The notes under the pieces were generated by a model, which searched no databases, was not told the DNA's origin, and was given only the letters and a program-made list of their open reading frames with translations. A stretch of 64,000 nt of DNA, from contig SIJG01000219.1 of assembly GCA_023374025.1 (NCBI GenBank), positions 1 to 64,000 on the forward strand. Reading direction: 5' to 3'. Below are positions 21,318 to 31,806 of the stretch, piece after piece; positions within the stretch are counted from its first letter, which is position 1; every line of letters starts with the position of its first letter. Made by a program: the position numbers and the translations under genes. The DNA comes from Heterodera schachtii (lineage: Eukaryota; Nematoda; Chromadorea; Rhabditida; Heteroderidae).

Positions 21318-22329
21318 TTTTATTATTACAAGAATATTTATAAAAATATATTAATTTATTGCTTAAATGAATTTATTTAATAATTTGTTTGCTTCAAATA
21401 AATATTCATTTTATTTATTTTTTAAATTTTTTTTTCTTTAACAAATATTTGCCAACAATAAAATTGTGAAATCAATTTTTCACTATTTTTTTAACAAAAA
21501 AAAACCGAAAAAATAAATAATATAATTTATATTTAAATTTTTTAATTTAATATTTTAAAAAAAATTGTTTTTCTTTTGAATTTTTTTTAATGAATTGGCT
21601 AATAATAATAATACATTATATCCTTGAATTATAAAATTTTTTGAATTGAAGATTTGTAAAATTTGTTAATAACTATTTATAAGGATGTAGATAATCGAAT
21701 CTCGGATTTCTGTCATTTTTTCTCGACTAACCGCTCAGACGAAAATGGCGAGACGGAAATGACCAAGGGCGTGCCCATAATACCATTGGCTTCGGCGGGG
21801 GGGGGGGGGGGAGTGAAGTCAAAAATTCGATTTTTAGGGGTTGTGTTTTTCTTTTTTCATTCGTTTTAAGGGTTTATTTTTCGTTTTTTTAAATCCCGAA
21901 TTTTTAAAGAAAAAACAATATTTTTGTTGAAAATTTTTCGATTTTCAATTTTTCCCCGCCGGCGCATGTCGGCACTGCCGGATCATGAAAATCATAATTT
22001 TTCTTAAAAAAATTGACTCCAAATCGCAAATTTGTCATTTTTGAACAAAAAATTTTATTCTATTTGCCTAAAAGTTCGGGCGGGGGACCTCGAATTATTG
22101 TAACCAAACTCGACTCTTGAATAAAAAAATAAACCAGTCAAGATATAAATGGAACTTTTTAGACAAGATTCGAGAGAAGCATGAAAATAGGCTAAATTTC
22201 TTATAAATAAATATTTTAAATTGGTTTTTAATCAGCTTAACGCCATTTGGTCACACAAAAAGACATAAAATAATTAAAATAAAATAAATTAACAAACTCA
22301 CACACACCAACATATATCAAATAACATAA
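21318..22329. other. Spacer with a G-run and a GC-rich dispersed motif
   Basis: No gene. It contains a run of about 14 G near 21797 and a GC-rich patch at about 21955-21990 (CCGCCGGCGCATGTCGGCAC) embedded in sequence similar to 60300-60440, so it is a dispersed repeat. Confidence 0.45.
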
Positions 22330-22665
22330 ACTTTTCAAAAAACCACATTTCCGAAACTGAGGCAAATTCCTTTTTCCAATTCCCAAATTTTTCGCAATTT
22401 GTTCATTATTCATTTTTGGATGTTCTTCTTTGATTTTAAAATATTGCTTAATCCTTCTTAATTTTTCCTCATTGGAATAGTTCTTAAGTGTTTAAAAAAA
22501 ATTTAAATAAATATTAAAAAAATCCATTACTTTTATAATATTTTGTTTCCACCATTCATTCTCTTTTCTATTTGCGAAATGTCTTTTAATCAATACCCAA
22601 TTCCTTCACAAAATCTTTCTGTTTGCCTTGACCATACATATAAACTTTTAAATTCATCGAAATTA
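22330..22665 (-). pseudogene. Triple-HTH relic (module 2 and exon 2)
   Basis: On the minus strand degraded module 2 (GQGKQKDFVKELGI then frame loss), a plausible intron and a recognisable exon 2 remain. The N-terminal half is absent. Confidence 0.6.
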
Positions 22666-22819
22666 GTGCACACATAAAATAAATCATCATTTAAAAAAAA
22701 ATCATTAATAAAAATTCGGAAAATTTTACAAGAAATCTTGAAGAAGAAAATAGACAAAAAAGAAAGAAAATTTGGATGAAAACAATTTAATTACAATAAG
22801 TCAAACATAGAAATTTTTT

Positions 22820-23105
22820 ATTAAAATTCTTTTTCCATTTTCTAAGAGTTGAATAAGCGATTCCCAAATCATTTTCTTTAAATTCATTTCTTTTTTTCCA
22901 TTTATATATTTTTTGGCGATTTGTGCCTAATAATTTTCCAATTTTCGTCTCAATTTGGACTCTGTTTTTTGATTAATATTTTTCTTTTTCCCTCAATTTT
23001 TTTTTAATTGCTTTAAATTTTCGTCCCTCAATTTTTTTTTAATTGCTTTAAATTTTCGAATTGTTTCTCTTTTTTGTTGATAATTTGGACTATTTTCATT
23101 TTCTC
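22820..23105 (-). pseudogene. Triple-HTH relic (linker and module 1) with a tandem duplication
   Basis: The minus strand keeps a QQKRETIRKFKAIKKKLR-like linker and IGKLLGTNRQKIYKWKK. About 34 bp encoding the 'RKFKAIKKKL' region are duplicated in tandem near 23010-23070. The 3' end is fused to an exon-2 tail fragment (22820-22865). Confidence 0.6.
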
Positions 23106-23139
23106 TATCTAATTGATCAACAAAACGATAACCAATTAT

Positions 23140-23655
23140 TTAAGCAAAATATATCAACGACGATAAATTAAGAAAGTAAAGCATTATTTTGAAACAGAAG
23201 AAAAGAATTAAAAAATTGGTGATAAAAAATCTAATATAGACAATTAATTCATAAATTTGAAGTAATTACAAAAAAAATTTTAGCAAAAAGGAAAATATCA
23301 ATGGAAAAACAGGGTCAAAATTGAGACAACAATTGGAAATTATTAGTAGGGCTGGGAATTTAAGTCAAATGACTTTTTTTTTGCTGACTTTAAATGGCCT
23401 TAAAACAACTTTAAAAATGTTCTAAACTTTGTTTGAAGTTTCTAACATGCGTTTTTTGTAACTTTTTTTGACTTTTTCAAACTTTTTGGGATTTTTATGA
23501 CTTTTTCGAGTTTTTACGACTTTTTTCGTGATTTTTTTTTTGAATTTTTAAGGCAAAATTTGAATTTCGACTTTTTGAAGACTTTTAGTGACTTAAATTC
23601 CCAGTCCTAATTATTAGGCACAAATCACCAAAAATATACAAATGGAAAATTATGA
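23140..23655 (+). pseudogene. Triple-HTH relics interrupted by a MITE
   Basis: An exon-2 fragment at about 23140-23240 (TTTAAGCAAAATATATCAACG onset) is followed at 23281 by a module-1 fragment (KGKYQWKNRVKIETTIGNY). That module is split inside the LLGTN codons by the element at 23347-23609 and resumes as LGTNHQKYTNG-like text. It is a dead copy. Confidence 0.65.
23347..23609. mobile_element. hAT-like MITE (263 bp) with perfect 8-bp duplication
   Basis: The ends TAGGGCTGGGAATTTAAGTC and, at the right, GACTTAAATTCCCAGTCCTA form 20-bp inverted repeats with one mismatch. ATTATTAG is duplicated exactly at 23339-23346 and 23610-23617. The target was the conserved codons of module 1 in a triple-HTH copy. 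The interior is a degenerate GACTTTTT repeat; there is no transposase. Confidence 0.9.
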
Positions 23656-23872
23656 GAATTTCTTAATTAAATTTACTATGTAATCCATGGTTGCTTGGTG
23701 CCAAAATGATACGAATGTATAACAAAACTAATGCCAAAATGTGTTTATCGCTTTAAATCAAAAGAAAAGTATATAAAAAACAATAAATATTAGGTTCTAA
23801 CAAGAAAATAGACAACACAAAAAATGGAAATATAACAATTCATTACAATAAATCAACATTAAAAGTCAAAAA
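23656..23872. other. Spacer, no gene seen
   Basis: A+T-rich, about 215 bp; nothing recognised. Confidence 0.3.
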
Positions 23873-24623
23873 TTAAAATTCCTTTTTCCATTTTCTCAGA
23901 GTTGAAAATCTGATTTCCAATTTTCCAGCAATTATTTCGTCACGGATTTTTGGATTTGCTTCTTTTATTCCAAAATATTGCTTCATCTTCATCAATTTGT
24001 CATCATTGGAATATTTATTATGTGCTTAATAAATTTAAACATAAAAATAAAACAAAATTTCTCTTACTTTTATAATAATTTGGGATTAATTCTTTTTTCC
24101 ATTTCCAAATTGTATCATGAGAAATGCCCAATTTCTTTATAAATTCTTTCTGTTTGCCTTGGCCATATAAATGTTTAAATTCATCAAATCTTTCAATAAA
24201 TTCTTTCTTTTTCTGGACATAAAAATTCTTTTGCATCTTTTTATTTAAATTTAATTCTTTTTTCCATTTATATATTTTTTGGCGATTTGTCCCTAATAAT
24301 TTTCCAATTTTCCTCTCAATTTTGACTCTGTTTTTCCCTTGATATTTTCCTTTTTGCTTCAACTTTTCTTTAATTGCTTCAAATTTATTAATTGTTTCTC
24401 GTTTTTGTTGATCATTTGGGTATGTTTCATTTTCTCCATCCAATTGATCAACAAAATGAATATTTTGATTTTGCTCATTTTGTTCAATCTTTATCAGTTG
24501 TTCTTCTCTTTGGTTTTTGTCCCATTCTTTGCCGAATATTTCGTCAAAATTTTGTCGGATTTTGCCGGTTTCAATTTTATAAACAAGGCAAATCATAGAA
24601 ATTATTATTTGCCATATATTCAT
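23873..24623 (-). CDS. Triple-HTH secreted protein (intact, about 235 aa)
   Basis: Exon 1 is 24623-24068, the intron 24067-24025 (GTAAGAG...TATTAAG), and exon 2 24024-23873. The phase-1 splice is open to TAA. An in-frame upstream ATG exists near 24749, but the start at 24623 is chosen because it begins the signal peptide (MNIWQIIISMICLVYKIET) and aligns with all paralogues. GKIRQNFDEIFGKEWD, a charged linker and three modules follow: IGKLLGTNRQKIYKWKKELN, EFIKKLGISHDTIWKWKKEL and IIAGKLEIRFSTLRKWKKEF. Predicted secreted; not recognised as a named family. Confidence 0.85.
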
Positions 24624-25072
24624 TTTTCTTTTGGGAAATTGAATTATTGCATTATAAATGATTTTTTTAATGCTTGCGCTCTTTTTATTATTAATATTCA
24701 ATTTTTTATTTTTCTCTTCAATTAATCTTTTCAAAAATTTGTAAATCAATTAATTTCTAGCCAAAAAAATCAACTTTTTACTTAATTAAATAATATTTTC
24801 GCCGAGAATTGGAGGTCACTAACTTTTTCATAATAATTAGCTAAATTAAGAGAAAATTGCTGGACTTTTTTATGACCAATTCACAAATTTTTCGAAATAA
24901 TTTTAATTTTCGTATATGGTATCAATCGGAAATCTTACTAAATTAGCCTATTTCTTAGTATATAAATAAATATATATGAATTGTTTCATATTTTCAGAAT
25001 TTTCAAAAATAAACGATCATACCTTCTTAAGTTTAAAAGAAATTAAATCTTTTTCTTGAATTTAAAATTACA
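24624..25072. other. Upstream region and spacer
   Basis: Holds a diverged proximal promoter block (minus strand, TCATTTATAATGCAATAATT near 24655-24636). No gene. Confidence 0.35.
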
Positions 25073-25320
25073 TGCCTGGATATCCTGGCCATACCTTCTT
25101 AAGTTCAAAAGAAATTAAATTTTTTTTAAAATTTTGAAATTCCATGCCTGGGTATCCCGGTAGACCTGGCCCTCCCTTGGCACCGGGAAGCCCTGGGAGA
25201 GCATCTTGGCCATAGGTCGTCCCGGTGGAGCCACAAATGGCAATGGTCGTAAATTTCTTGGAATTTTTAAAAATCCTCTTGGGGGCCTGTCTTACCTGGT
25301 GACCCTTTTGAATTTGTAAA
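25073..25320 (-). pseudogene. Collagen gene fragments (Gly-X-Y)
   Basis: On the minus strand 25145-25230 reads ALPGLPGAKGGPGLPGYPGM, an uninterrupted Gly-X-Y repeat like nematode cuticle collagens. A second piece near 25085 repeats GYPGM in a short duplicated context (ATACCTTCTTAAGTT...). A third near 25290-25315 reads GSPGKTGPQ. The pieces are out of frame with each other and separated by A+T-rich filler. No start, signal peptide or Cys knots are visible, so this is a broken collagen remnant. Confidence 0.6.
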
Positions 25321-26047
25321 AATTCTTCTGCATCTCAGGGCCTGTCAAAAAAAGTGCACAAAATGACAAAATTCAGTCATTTTGGGACAAAAAGTATTAC
25401 AAAATTGTACTCAAATTTTCAAAAAAAAAATTAACGGCGGCGCCTATAAGGCATTAATCATTCTTAGCATCAATTGGTAATTTTAAGCGTTATCTCCTTT
25501 ATGCCAAAATTTAGAAAATTCAATAAATTTCAGAAAATTACATATAGAATGTATAGATTCTTTGTATACAAATTTTATATCAGATAAAAAAGAATCAACA
25601 TTAAAAAAAGACATACTAATAAATTGGCTTTTTTTAACTTTCGATGGACTAATAAAGAACAGTTAGCGCTATCAATTAACATAATGCATGTTTATTTGTT
25701 TCTTCTACAAAAATTCATTGAAGCCTTAATGTTGCTTTGTAACTGCAACCGGGCAATAAGATCATGCTTTCATATGCTTGTTCTTGGATTTTTTCTATTA
25801 CCTTGAAAAATTACAGAAAAACTTTGTTCTATTTCAAAAAGCTTATTGCGAAAAAAGTAAATTTGAAATTGAAAAAAAAAGAAAGAAAATTTCAAGCAAA
25901 GACTCAAAACAAAACATTATTAAAACCTCATCATCGTCCATTGTTTATTTATGCAAAAGTTATGTTTTCCAAATAATTGAATGCGGTAAAAATCGTATTG
26001 ACATGTAAAAAGCATCATTAGAGGACAATTATATTGTTACATCCATT
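25321..26047. other. Spacer, no gene supported
   Basis: A GGCGGCGCCTATAAGGCA patch at about 25437-25455 is related to the GC motif at 60333. Open stretches at 25624-26008 are short, overlapping and lack any family signature; I do not call them genes. Confidence 0.35.
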
Positions 26048-26880
26048 TTAAAAATTTATTTTTGTCCATCTGATCAGTGTTCGACACGGAATTCCAAATC
26101 TTTTAGCAATTTTTTGGTCGCTAATCTTCGGATCTGATTTTTTTAATTTCGAAATATTCGTTCACTTTCCTTAATTTATCCTCATTGGAGTATTTATTTT
26201 GTGCTGAAAATATAAAAGTAAATAAAATTTTAAAATTCACTCACTTTTATAATATTTTGGCATCAATTCTTTTTTCCACTTTAAAAATGTTGTTTCACCA
26301 ATGCCCAATTCCTTCCTAAATTCTTTCTGTTTGCCTTTATATAAACTTTGAAATTCATCAAATCTTATAAACTTTGAAATTCATCAAATCTTTCAAAGAA
26401 TTCTTTCTTTTTCTCTTCATAAAAATTCTTTTTCATTTTTTTCTTTTTATTTAAATTTAATTCATTTTTCCATTTGTATATTTTGTCGCGATTTGTGCCT
26501 AATAATTTTCCAATTTTCGTCTCAATTTTGCCTCTGTTTTTCCATTGAAACTTCCCTTTTTGCTTCAACTTTTCTTTAATTGCTTCAAATTTTTGAACTG
26601 TTTCTCTTTTCTGTTGATCATTTGGTTCTTTTCTAGTTTGATCATTTTTGATAACATTTTGATTGGAATATTCACTCATTTGATCATTTGGGTCTGTTCC
26701 CATTTGTCCACCTTTCATTTTGTTCAATTTTTGTTGTTTTTCGTCCATCAATTTTTCTTCACTACTTTCTTTTTCGTCCCATTCTTCTCCGAAAATTTCA
26801 TCAAAATGTGTTCGGGTTTTGCCGGATTTAATTCCAAAGGCAATAGAAAATATTAAAAATAATAAATGCCGCAAATTCAT
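26048..26880 (-). pseudogene. Triple-HTH gene, long-linker form, broken by a tandem duplication
   Basis: The N-terminal half is excellent: signal peptide MNLRHLLFLIFSIAFGIKS, GKTRTHFDEIFGEEWD, the GTDPNDQMSEYSNQNVIKND block and module 1 (IGKLLGTNRDKIYKWKNELN). A 26-bp tandem duplication at about 26340-26391, in the codons for FDEFQSL, shifts the frame to an immediate stop. Module 2 then continues in another frame (KELGIGETTFLKWKKEL). Exon 2 (from about 26205 leftwards) has a second lesion, an extra A after EIKK. It is closely related to the copy at 20467. Pseudogene. Confidence 0.75.
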
Positions 26881-27169
26881 TTTTATTATTACAAGAATAT
26901 TTATAAAAATATATGAATTTATTGCATCATTGAATATTTTAATAATTTGTTTGCTTCTTAATGTTTATTTTCATTTTATTATTTGTATTTATCATCAGCA
27001 AGCTTTTAATTTGCCAGTTATTCTGAATAATTAAATCAATTTTTTTCTTAATTTTCTAATTAAAATTTTTTTGCAAAAATAAAGTTAATATGTATAATTA
27101 TTATTTATATTTTTAATAAACCTCAGCCTCAATTAAAATGGAGTTAATTAAATAAAAATTTGAAAGATC

Positions 27170-27664
27170 GCATTTCTAACTTGGTTTGATGCTTCTAGGT
27201 TCAAATTTTCCATGCTGATTTTTGCTTAAATTTGTATTTTCGTGCTTTTTATGTTTTTTGTTTTTCTGCTTCCAAAAAGAAGTGCTAATTTTGCATCCAA
27301 TTTCTTTTCGTAAATTTCAAGTAATTCTGTTAACATTATTTCTGTTGCTATTTATTTTGAAGTCTTTCCGAAAAATTTAAATCAATAAGTCTAAAAATTG
27401 AATTTTAACTAAATATAATATTTCCTATGTTATTTCGTTATATTTATAATAAATATATTTTTTAATTAATTGGGAAGATATAAGATTACCCGGATCGGCT
27501 CAGTTGAGTCCCGGCATGTTTGGGCCCCAGCGGGTTTTTGGCTATAACTTTTTTCTTTGTCAACCAAATCCAACATTCTTGGTATCATTCGAAAGCCCTA
27601 AGTGTCCTCTTTTGACAAAATATTCGGCAACGAATCGGACAAAAATGAAAGAGAAGAAATAGTT
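27170..27664. repeat. Left part of a segmental duplication (paralogue at 35838-36405)
   Basis: Matches include TTTGATGCTTCTAGGT, TTCCATGCTGATTTTTGC and AATTGAATTTTAACTAAATA, in the same order as 35838-36405. At 27614-27663 a short family-1 relic (KIFGNE(S/L)D-like) is shared as well. A GC-richer block at 27490-27610 is unique to this copy. Confidence 0.65.
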
Positions 27665-28140
27665 CACTCTATATGAGGATTCTAGGCGTTTTCAGTCCGT
27701 TTTTTGAATAACTCTTCAGGAATTGCTCGGATTTGGTTCGAACAAAAGAGAACAAAGGTTTTTTAAGGATTCTCTATCGAATAATGAAAAGTATTTTTTT
27801 AAAGGTCTAAATAAAAAAAAGTTTCTTCAGAAAATTTTTGAAAATTTTAGGCAAATTTTTCGACCATGTCTTAAAAAAGGGTCCGTAGCGAGCCGGGGAG
27901 TACCGAAATCGGGAATGAAATGTTTTGGCGGATAAATATCGACATTCAGGCGGTTCGAATGAGCTATTGATCATGCTTATAGCATAAGCCTGAATTGAGT
28001 TATGCGTGACACCGGAATTCGAAAAATTCGACCTTTTTTCGCCCAGAATTTCAGAATCCGGCTTAAGGGTATACGCAGGGATTCAGGGAAGTTTCTGAGT
28101 GAAATTTGGAAAACTAACACATTAATAAATATTGAATAAG

Positions 28141-29505
28141 TATTTAAAGACCACCTACGTTCAAATCAGCATGATTCATAATGCCGAATCCAAGATTGGG
28201 TCTTGGCATTTTTGTACAGGCTTAGAATCTAAGCTAATTAAATTTTTTGCGAAATCGGCAAAAATAGCACATTAGGGATGTTGGGCTATTTATATAAAGA
28301 CCACCTACGTTCGAATTGGCATCGTTTATTATGTCGAACTCAAGATCGGTGTTTGGCATTTTTGCAATGAAGCCAGTCAACTTTCAATACAACTTTCTGT
28401 ACAACTTTCTAAACAACTTTCGATAATTTTTTAATTTTATAAACAACGCGTACATTTTTGTAAGTTGTAGAATTGGCATCGTTTATTATGCCGAACTCAA
28501 GATTGGATCTTGGCATTTTTGAAAAAGCCCAAATCTAAGCTAATTAAATTTTTTGCGAAATCAGTAAAAATAGCACATTAGGGATGCATGGCTATATTTA
28601 TAAAGGTCATCTACATTCTAATTGGCAGCGTATACAATGCCAAATTCAAGATTGGTACTTGGCATTTTTGTACTGAAGCCAGCCAACTTCTTAAACAACT
28701 TTCTGTACAACTTTTTATACAACTTTCAGACAACTTCATTACAACTTTCCAACATTTTATACAACTTTCAGTCATTAGAACTAACTTTATGTACAAGCAC
28801 ATTAGGGATACTTGGCTACATGTATAAAGACCACCTACGTTTGAATTAGCTTGATTTAGAATCCCGAACTCAAGATCGGTGCTTGACATTTTTGAAATAT
28901 CTTTGAATCTAAGCTAAATCATTTTTTGTAATATCTGTAAAAAATAGCACATTAGGAATGCTTGGCTATATGTATAAAGACCACCTACGTTCGAATTGGC
29001 ATCGTTTATTATGCCGAACTCAAGATTGGTACTTGGCATTTTTGAAATGAAACCAGCCAACTTCTTATACAACTTTCTGTACAACTTTCTAAACAACTTT
29101 CGATAATTTTTTAATTTTATAAACAACGCGTACATTTTTGTAAGTTGTAAAGAAAGTTGTATAAGAAGTTGAGTGCTTCCGTGTAAAAATGCCAAGTAAC
29201 CGATCTTGAGTCAGGGATTCAAAACCGTCCTCATTTTAACGTAGGTAACATTTATACGTATAGCCAAGCATTCTTATTGTGTTATTTTCGCAAACTATTT
29301 TTTATTATCATATAAAAATTTTATGTTTTAAAAGTTGTGCTGAAAGTTGTATGCAAAGTTGAATGAAAGTTGTTTATAAAGTTGAAAAATTGGTCGAAAG
29401 TTGTATGAAAGTTGTACAGAAAGTTGTATAAGAATTGAGAGTGCTTCATTGTAAAATCCAAGTACAAATCTTGAGTTTGACATAATATACGGTGCCAATT
29501 CTAAC
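28141..29505. repeat. Dispersed or tandem family with AAAGACCACCTACG heads
   Basis: Related units begin near 28146, 28296, 28600, 28824 and 28974, and an inverted unit lies near 29240. Each has a head (AAAGACCACCTACGTTCGAA), GCCGAACTCAAGAT, TTGGCATTTTTG and GCACATTAGGGATGCTTGGC. Several contain arrays of ACAACTTTCTGT-like units. More copies lie at 29690-29990 and 31165-31270, flanking the GA-rich tract. Open frames here come from the repeats. Confidence 0.75.
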
Positions 29506-29514
29506 ATATATGAG

Positions 29515-29662
29515 GCGAGGAGGGGGGGGGGGGGGGAGGGAAGAGGAGGGAGGGGAGAGAGAGGAGAGGGTGGATGAAGGGGGAGGGTGGGGAAGGGAAG
29601 GGTGAAGAGAGAGGAGAGGGTGGACGGGGGGGGGGAAGAGGAGGAAGGGGGGGGGGCTTTAT
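29515..29662. repeat. GA-rich low-complexity tract
   Basis: Almost pure G/A on the plus strand, with GGGGGAGGG and GAGAGGAGAGGGTGG units and long G-runs. Frames in it are not genes. Confidence 0.85.
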
Positions 29663-30035
29663 GAATCACACTAGGAATTGTTGATTATATGTTCAAAGAC
29701 TACCTACGTTTGAATTAGCTTCGTTTAGAATCCCGAACTCAAGATCGATGCTTGGCATTTTTGAAAAAGCTTTGAATCTAAGCTAATTTATTTTTTTGTA
29801 GAATCGCTAAAAATATCACATTAGGGATGCTTGGCTATATGTTAAAGATCACCTACGTACGAATTGGCAGCGTATATAATGCCAAACTCAAGATTCGTAC
29901 TTAGATTTTACATTCATGAAGCACCCAACTTTATATACAACTTTCAAACAATTTTCGACCAATTTACCAATTTTATAAACAACTTTCGTACACTTTTGTA
30001 TACAACTTTCAGTACAATTTTTTTAATTTTTGAAA

Positions 30036-31160
30036 AATTAGGGGCGCGGAGAGGGAGGGGGAGGGGAAGAGGAGGGAGGGAGAGAGAGGAGAGGGTGGAA
30101 GAAGGGGGGAGGGGGGAGAGGTGAGGAGGGAGGGGAGAGAAGAGAGGAGAGGGTGGGTGAAGGGGGAGGGTGGGGAAGGGGGAGGGGAAGAGAGAGGAGA
30201 GTGTGGAAGAAGGAAGGGAGGAAGAGGCGGGAGGGGAGAGAGAGGAGAAGGTGGAAGAAGGGGGGAGGGGGAGAGGTGAGGGGGGAGGGGAGAGAGAGGA
30301 GAGGGTGGATGAAGGGGGAGGGTGGGGAAGGGGGAGGAGAAGAAAATAGGAGCGTGTGGAAGAAGGGAGGGGGGAGGTGAGGAAAGGGAGGGGAGGTTAG
30401 GGTGTAGAGGAGAGAGGAGGGAGGAGAGAGAGAGGAGAGGGTGGCAAAAGGGGGGGGGGGGGGGGGAGCAGGGAGGGGAGAGAGAGGAGAGGGTGGAACA
30501 AGGGGGAGGGAGGGGGAGGGGGGGGGGGGGGGGAAAGGGAGGGGAGGTTAGGGTGTAGAGGAGAGAGGAGGGAGGAGAGAGAGAGGAGAGGGTGGCAAAA
30601 GGGGGAGGGGGGGGGGGGGGAGAGCAGGGAGGGGAGAGAGAGAGGGTGGAACAAGGGGGGGGGAGGGGAAGGGGAGAGAGAGGAGAGGGGGGAACAAGGG
30701 GCAGGGGGGAAGGGGGGAGGTGAAAGGGGGAAGGGGGAGAGGTGGCGGGGGGGGGGGTGGAAGGGGAAGGTGGAAGGGTAGGGGGAAGAAGTAAATGGAA
30801 GAAGGGGGAGGGTGGGAAGGGGGGGGGGGGAGGGAAGGGGAGGTGAAGGGGGGTGGGAAAGGGGGGGGGGGGGGTAAGGGTGGAGAGGAGAGAGGAGGGA
30901 GGAGAGAAAGAGGAGAGGGTGGCAGAAGCGGGAGGGGGGGGGGGGGGGGGAGGTGAGGGGGAGGGGGGGGGGAAGGGGGAGGGATGAGGATAGGGTTGAA
31001 AGAAGAGAAGAGAGAGGAGAGGGTGGCAGAAGGGGGGAGGGGGGTGAGGGAGGAGGGAGGGGAGAGAGAGGAGAGGGTGGAACAAGGGGGGAGGGGAGGG
31101 TGGAAGAGGGAGGAGAGAGAGAGGGTGGAAGTGGAAGGGGAAGAGGAGGATGGGGGGCCT
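30036..31160. repeat. GA-rich minisatellite-like tract, 1.1 kb
   Basis: The plus strand is nearly all purine. Units such as GAGAGAGAGGAGAGGGTGGA recur every 60-90 bp with variable G-runs up to about 16. The complementary Pro/Leu/Ser-rich frames (up to 391 codons) and Gly/Arg/Glu-rich frames are artefacts of purine/pyrimidine strand asymmetry. Confidence 0.85.
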
Positions 31161-31379
31161 TTGTGAAATCGGTAAAAATAGCACATAAGGGATACTTGGC
31201 TATATGTTTAAAGACCAACTACGTTTAAATTGGCATCATTTAATATGCCGAACTCAATTTTGGTACTTGGCTTTTTTGTAGGGGGAGGGGAGGGGGAAGA
31301 GGAGGGAGGGCAGAGAGAGGAGAGGGTGAATGAGGGGGGCGGGGGAGTTGGGAGCGTAGGGAGAGGGTCCGAAGGCCCC

Positions 31380-31500
31380 GTTCGAGGCCGCGAAGCGGCC
31401 GAGTGAGTACCTTTAGCGCGATAAAAAACATTGTCAACTGTTCCTTGCTGGCCCCGGTGTTGAAAGCGGCTCCGGCGCTTTCACAGGGCCCCTTGGGGCC
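31380..31500. repeat. GC-rich palindromes at the right end of the insertion
   Basis: GAGGCCGCGAAGCGGCC is the same palindrome as in the 52-kb array. GGGCCCCTTGGGGCCC is a perfect 16-nt inverted repeat. Both lie just before the junction at about 31506. Confidence 0.6.
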
Positions 31501-31544
31501 CTGGTTTTAAAAAATGAACAAAAAGAAAATATTCAAAATATTCC

Positions 31545-31806
31545 ATGCTTCAAATTTTCGAATGATTTCTTTTTTCTGTTGTTTATTTGGCATTGTTCTA
31601 TTATTTTGATTGTTGTGATTGGAATAATCTTCAATTTTACCCATTAGGTCAGTGTTTTCATTTTGTTCAATTTTCTCCATTCCTTCTTTAGCTCCATTAT
31701 TTTTCCATCTGTCGCCGAATATTTCATCAAAATTTGGTCGGATTTTGCCGGATTCAATTTTAGTTGCACAGAAAAATATTATAAATATTACATTACACAA
31801 AATCAT
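31545..31806 (-). pseudogene. Triple-HTH gene 5' fragment
   Basis: Signal peptide (MILCNVIFIIFFCATKIES), GKIRPNFDEIFGDRWK and the linker down to QQKKEIIRKFEA are open. Then the similarity stops and no module follows. The same truncated piece, with further decay, is at 36440-36690, so the truncation predates the segmental duplication. Confidence 0.7.

Larger units (their letters stand above)
27665..31506. mobile_element. About 3.84-kb insertion relative to the paralogous locus
   Basis: The paralogue reads GAAATAGTTTAAAAAATGAA continuously at 36396-36415. Here GAAATAGTT ends at 27664 and TTTAAAAAATGAAC resumes at about 31506, so everything between is inserted or was lost from the other copy. 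The insert starts CACTCTATATGAGG and ends with the palindrome GGGCCCCTTGGGGCCC plus TGG. Inside are dispersed repeats, a GA-rich tract and a GCGAAGCGG palindrome. No long credible coding frame was found. Confidence 0.6.

Noticed and set aside
30009..31218. Pro/Leu/Ser-rich frames of 212-391 codons and Gly/Arg/Glu-rich frames
   Set aside because: They overlap in several frames in a nearly pure purine/pyrimidine tract; stops are absent because of composition, and there is no start context, domain or splice structure.
27665..31506. Calling the 3.8-kb insertion a Helitron
   Set aside because: It ends in CTGG after a palindrome, but the palindrome abuts the end, the flanks are T/T rather than A/T, and no Rep/helicase sequence is present. 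Left as unclassified.
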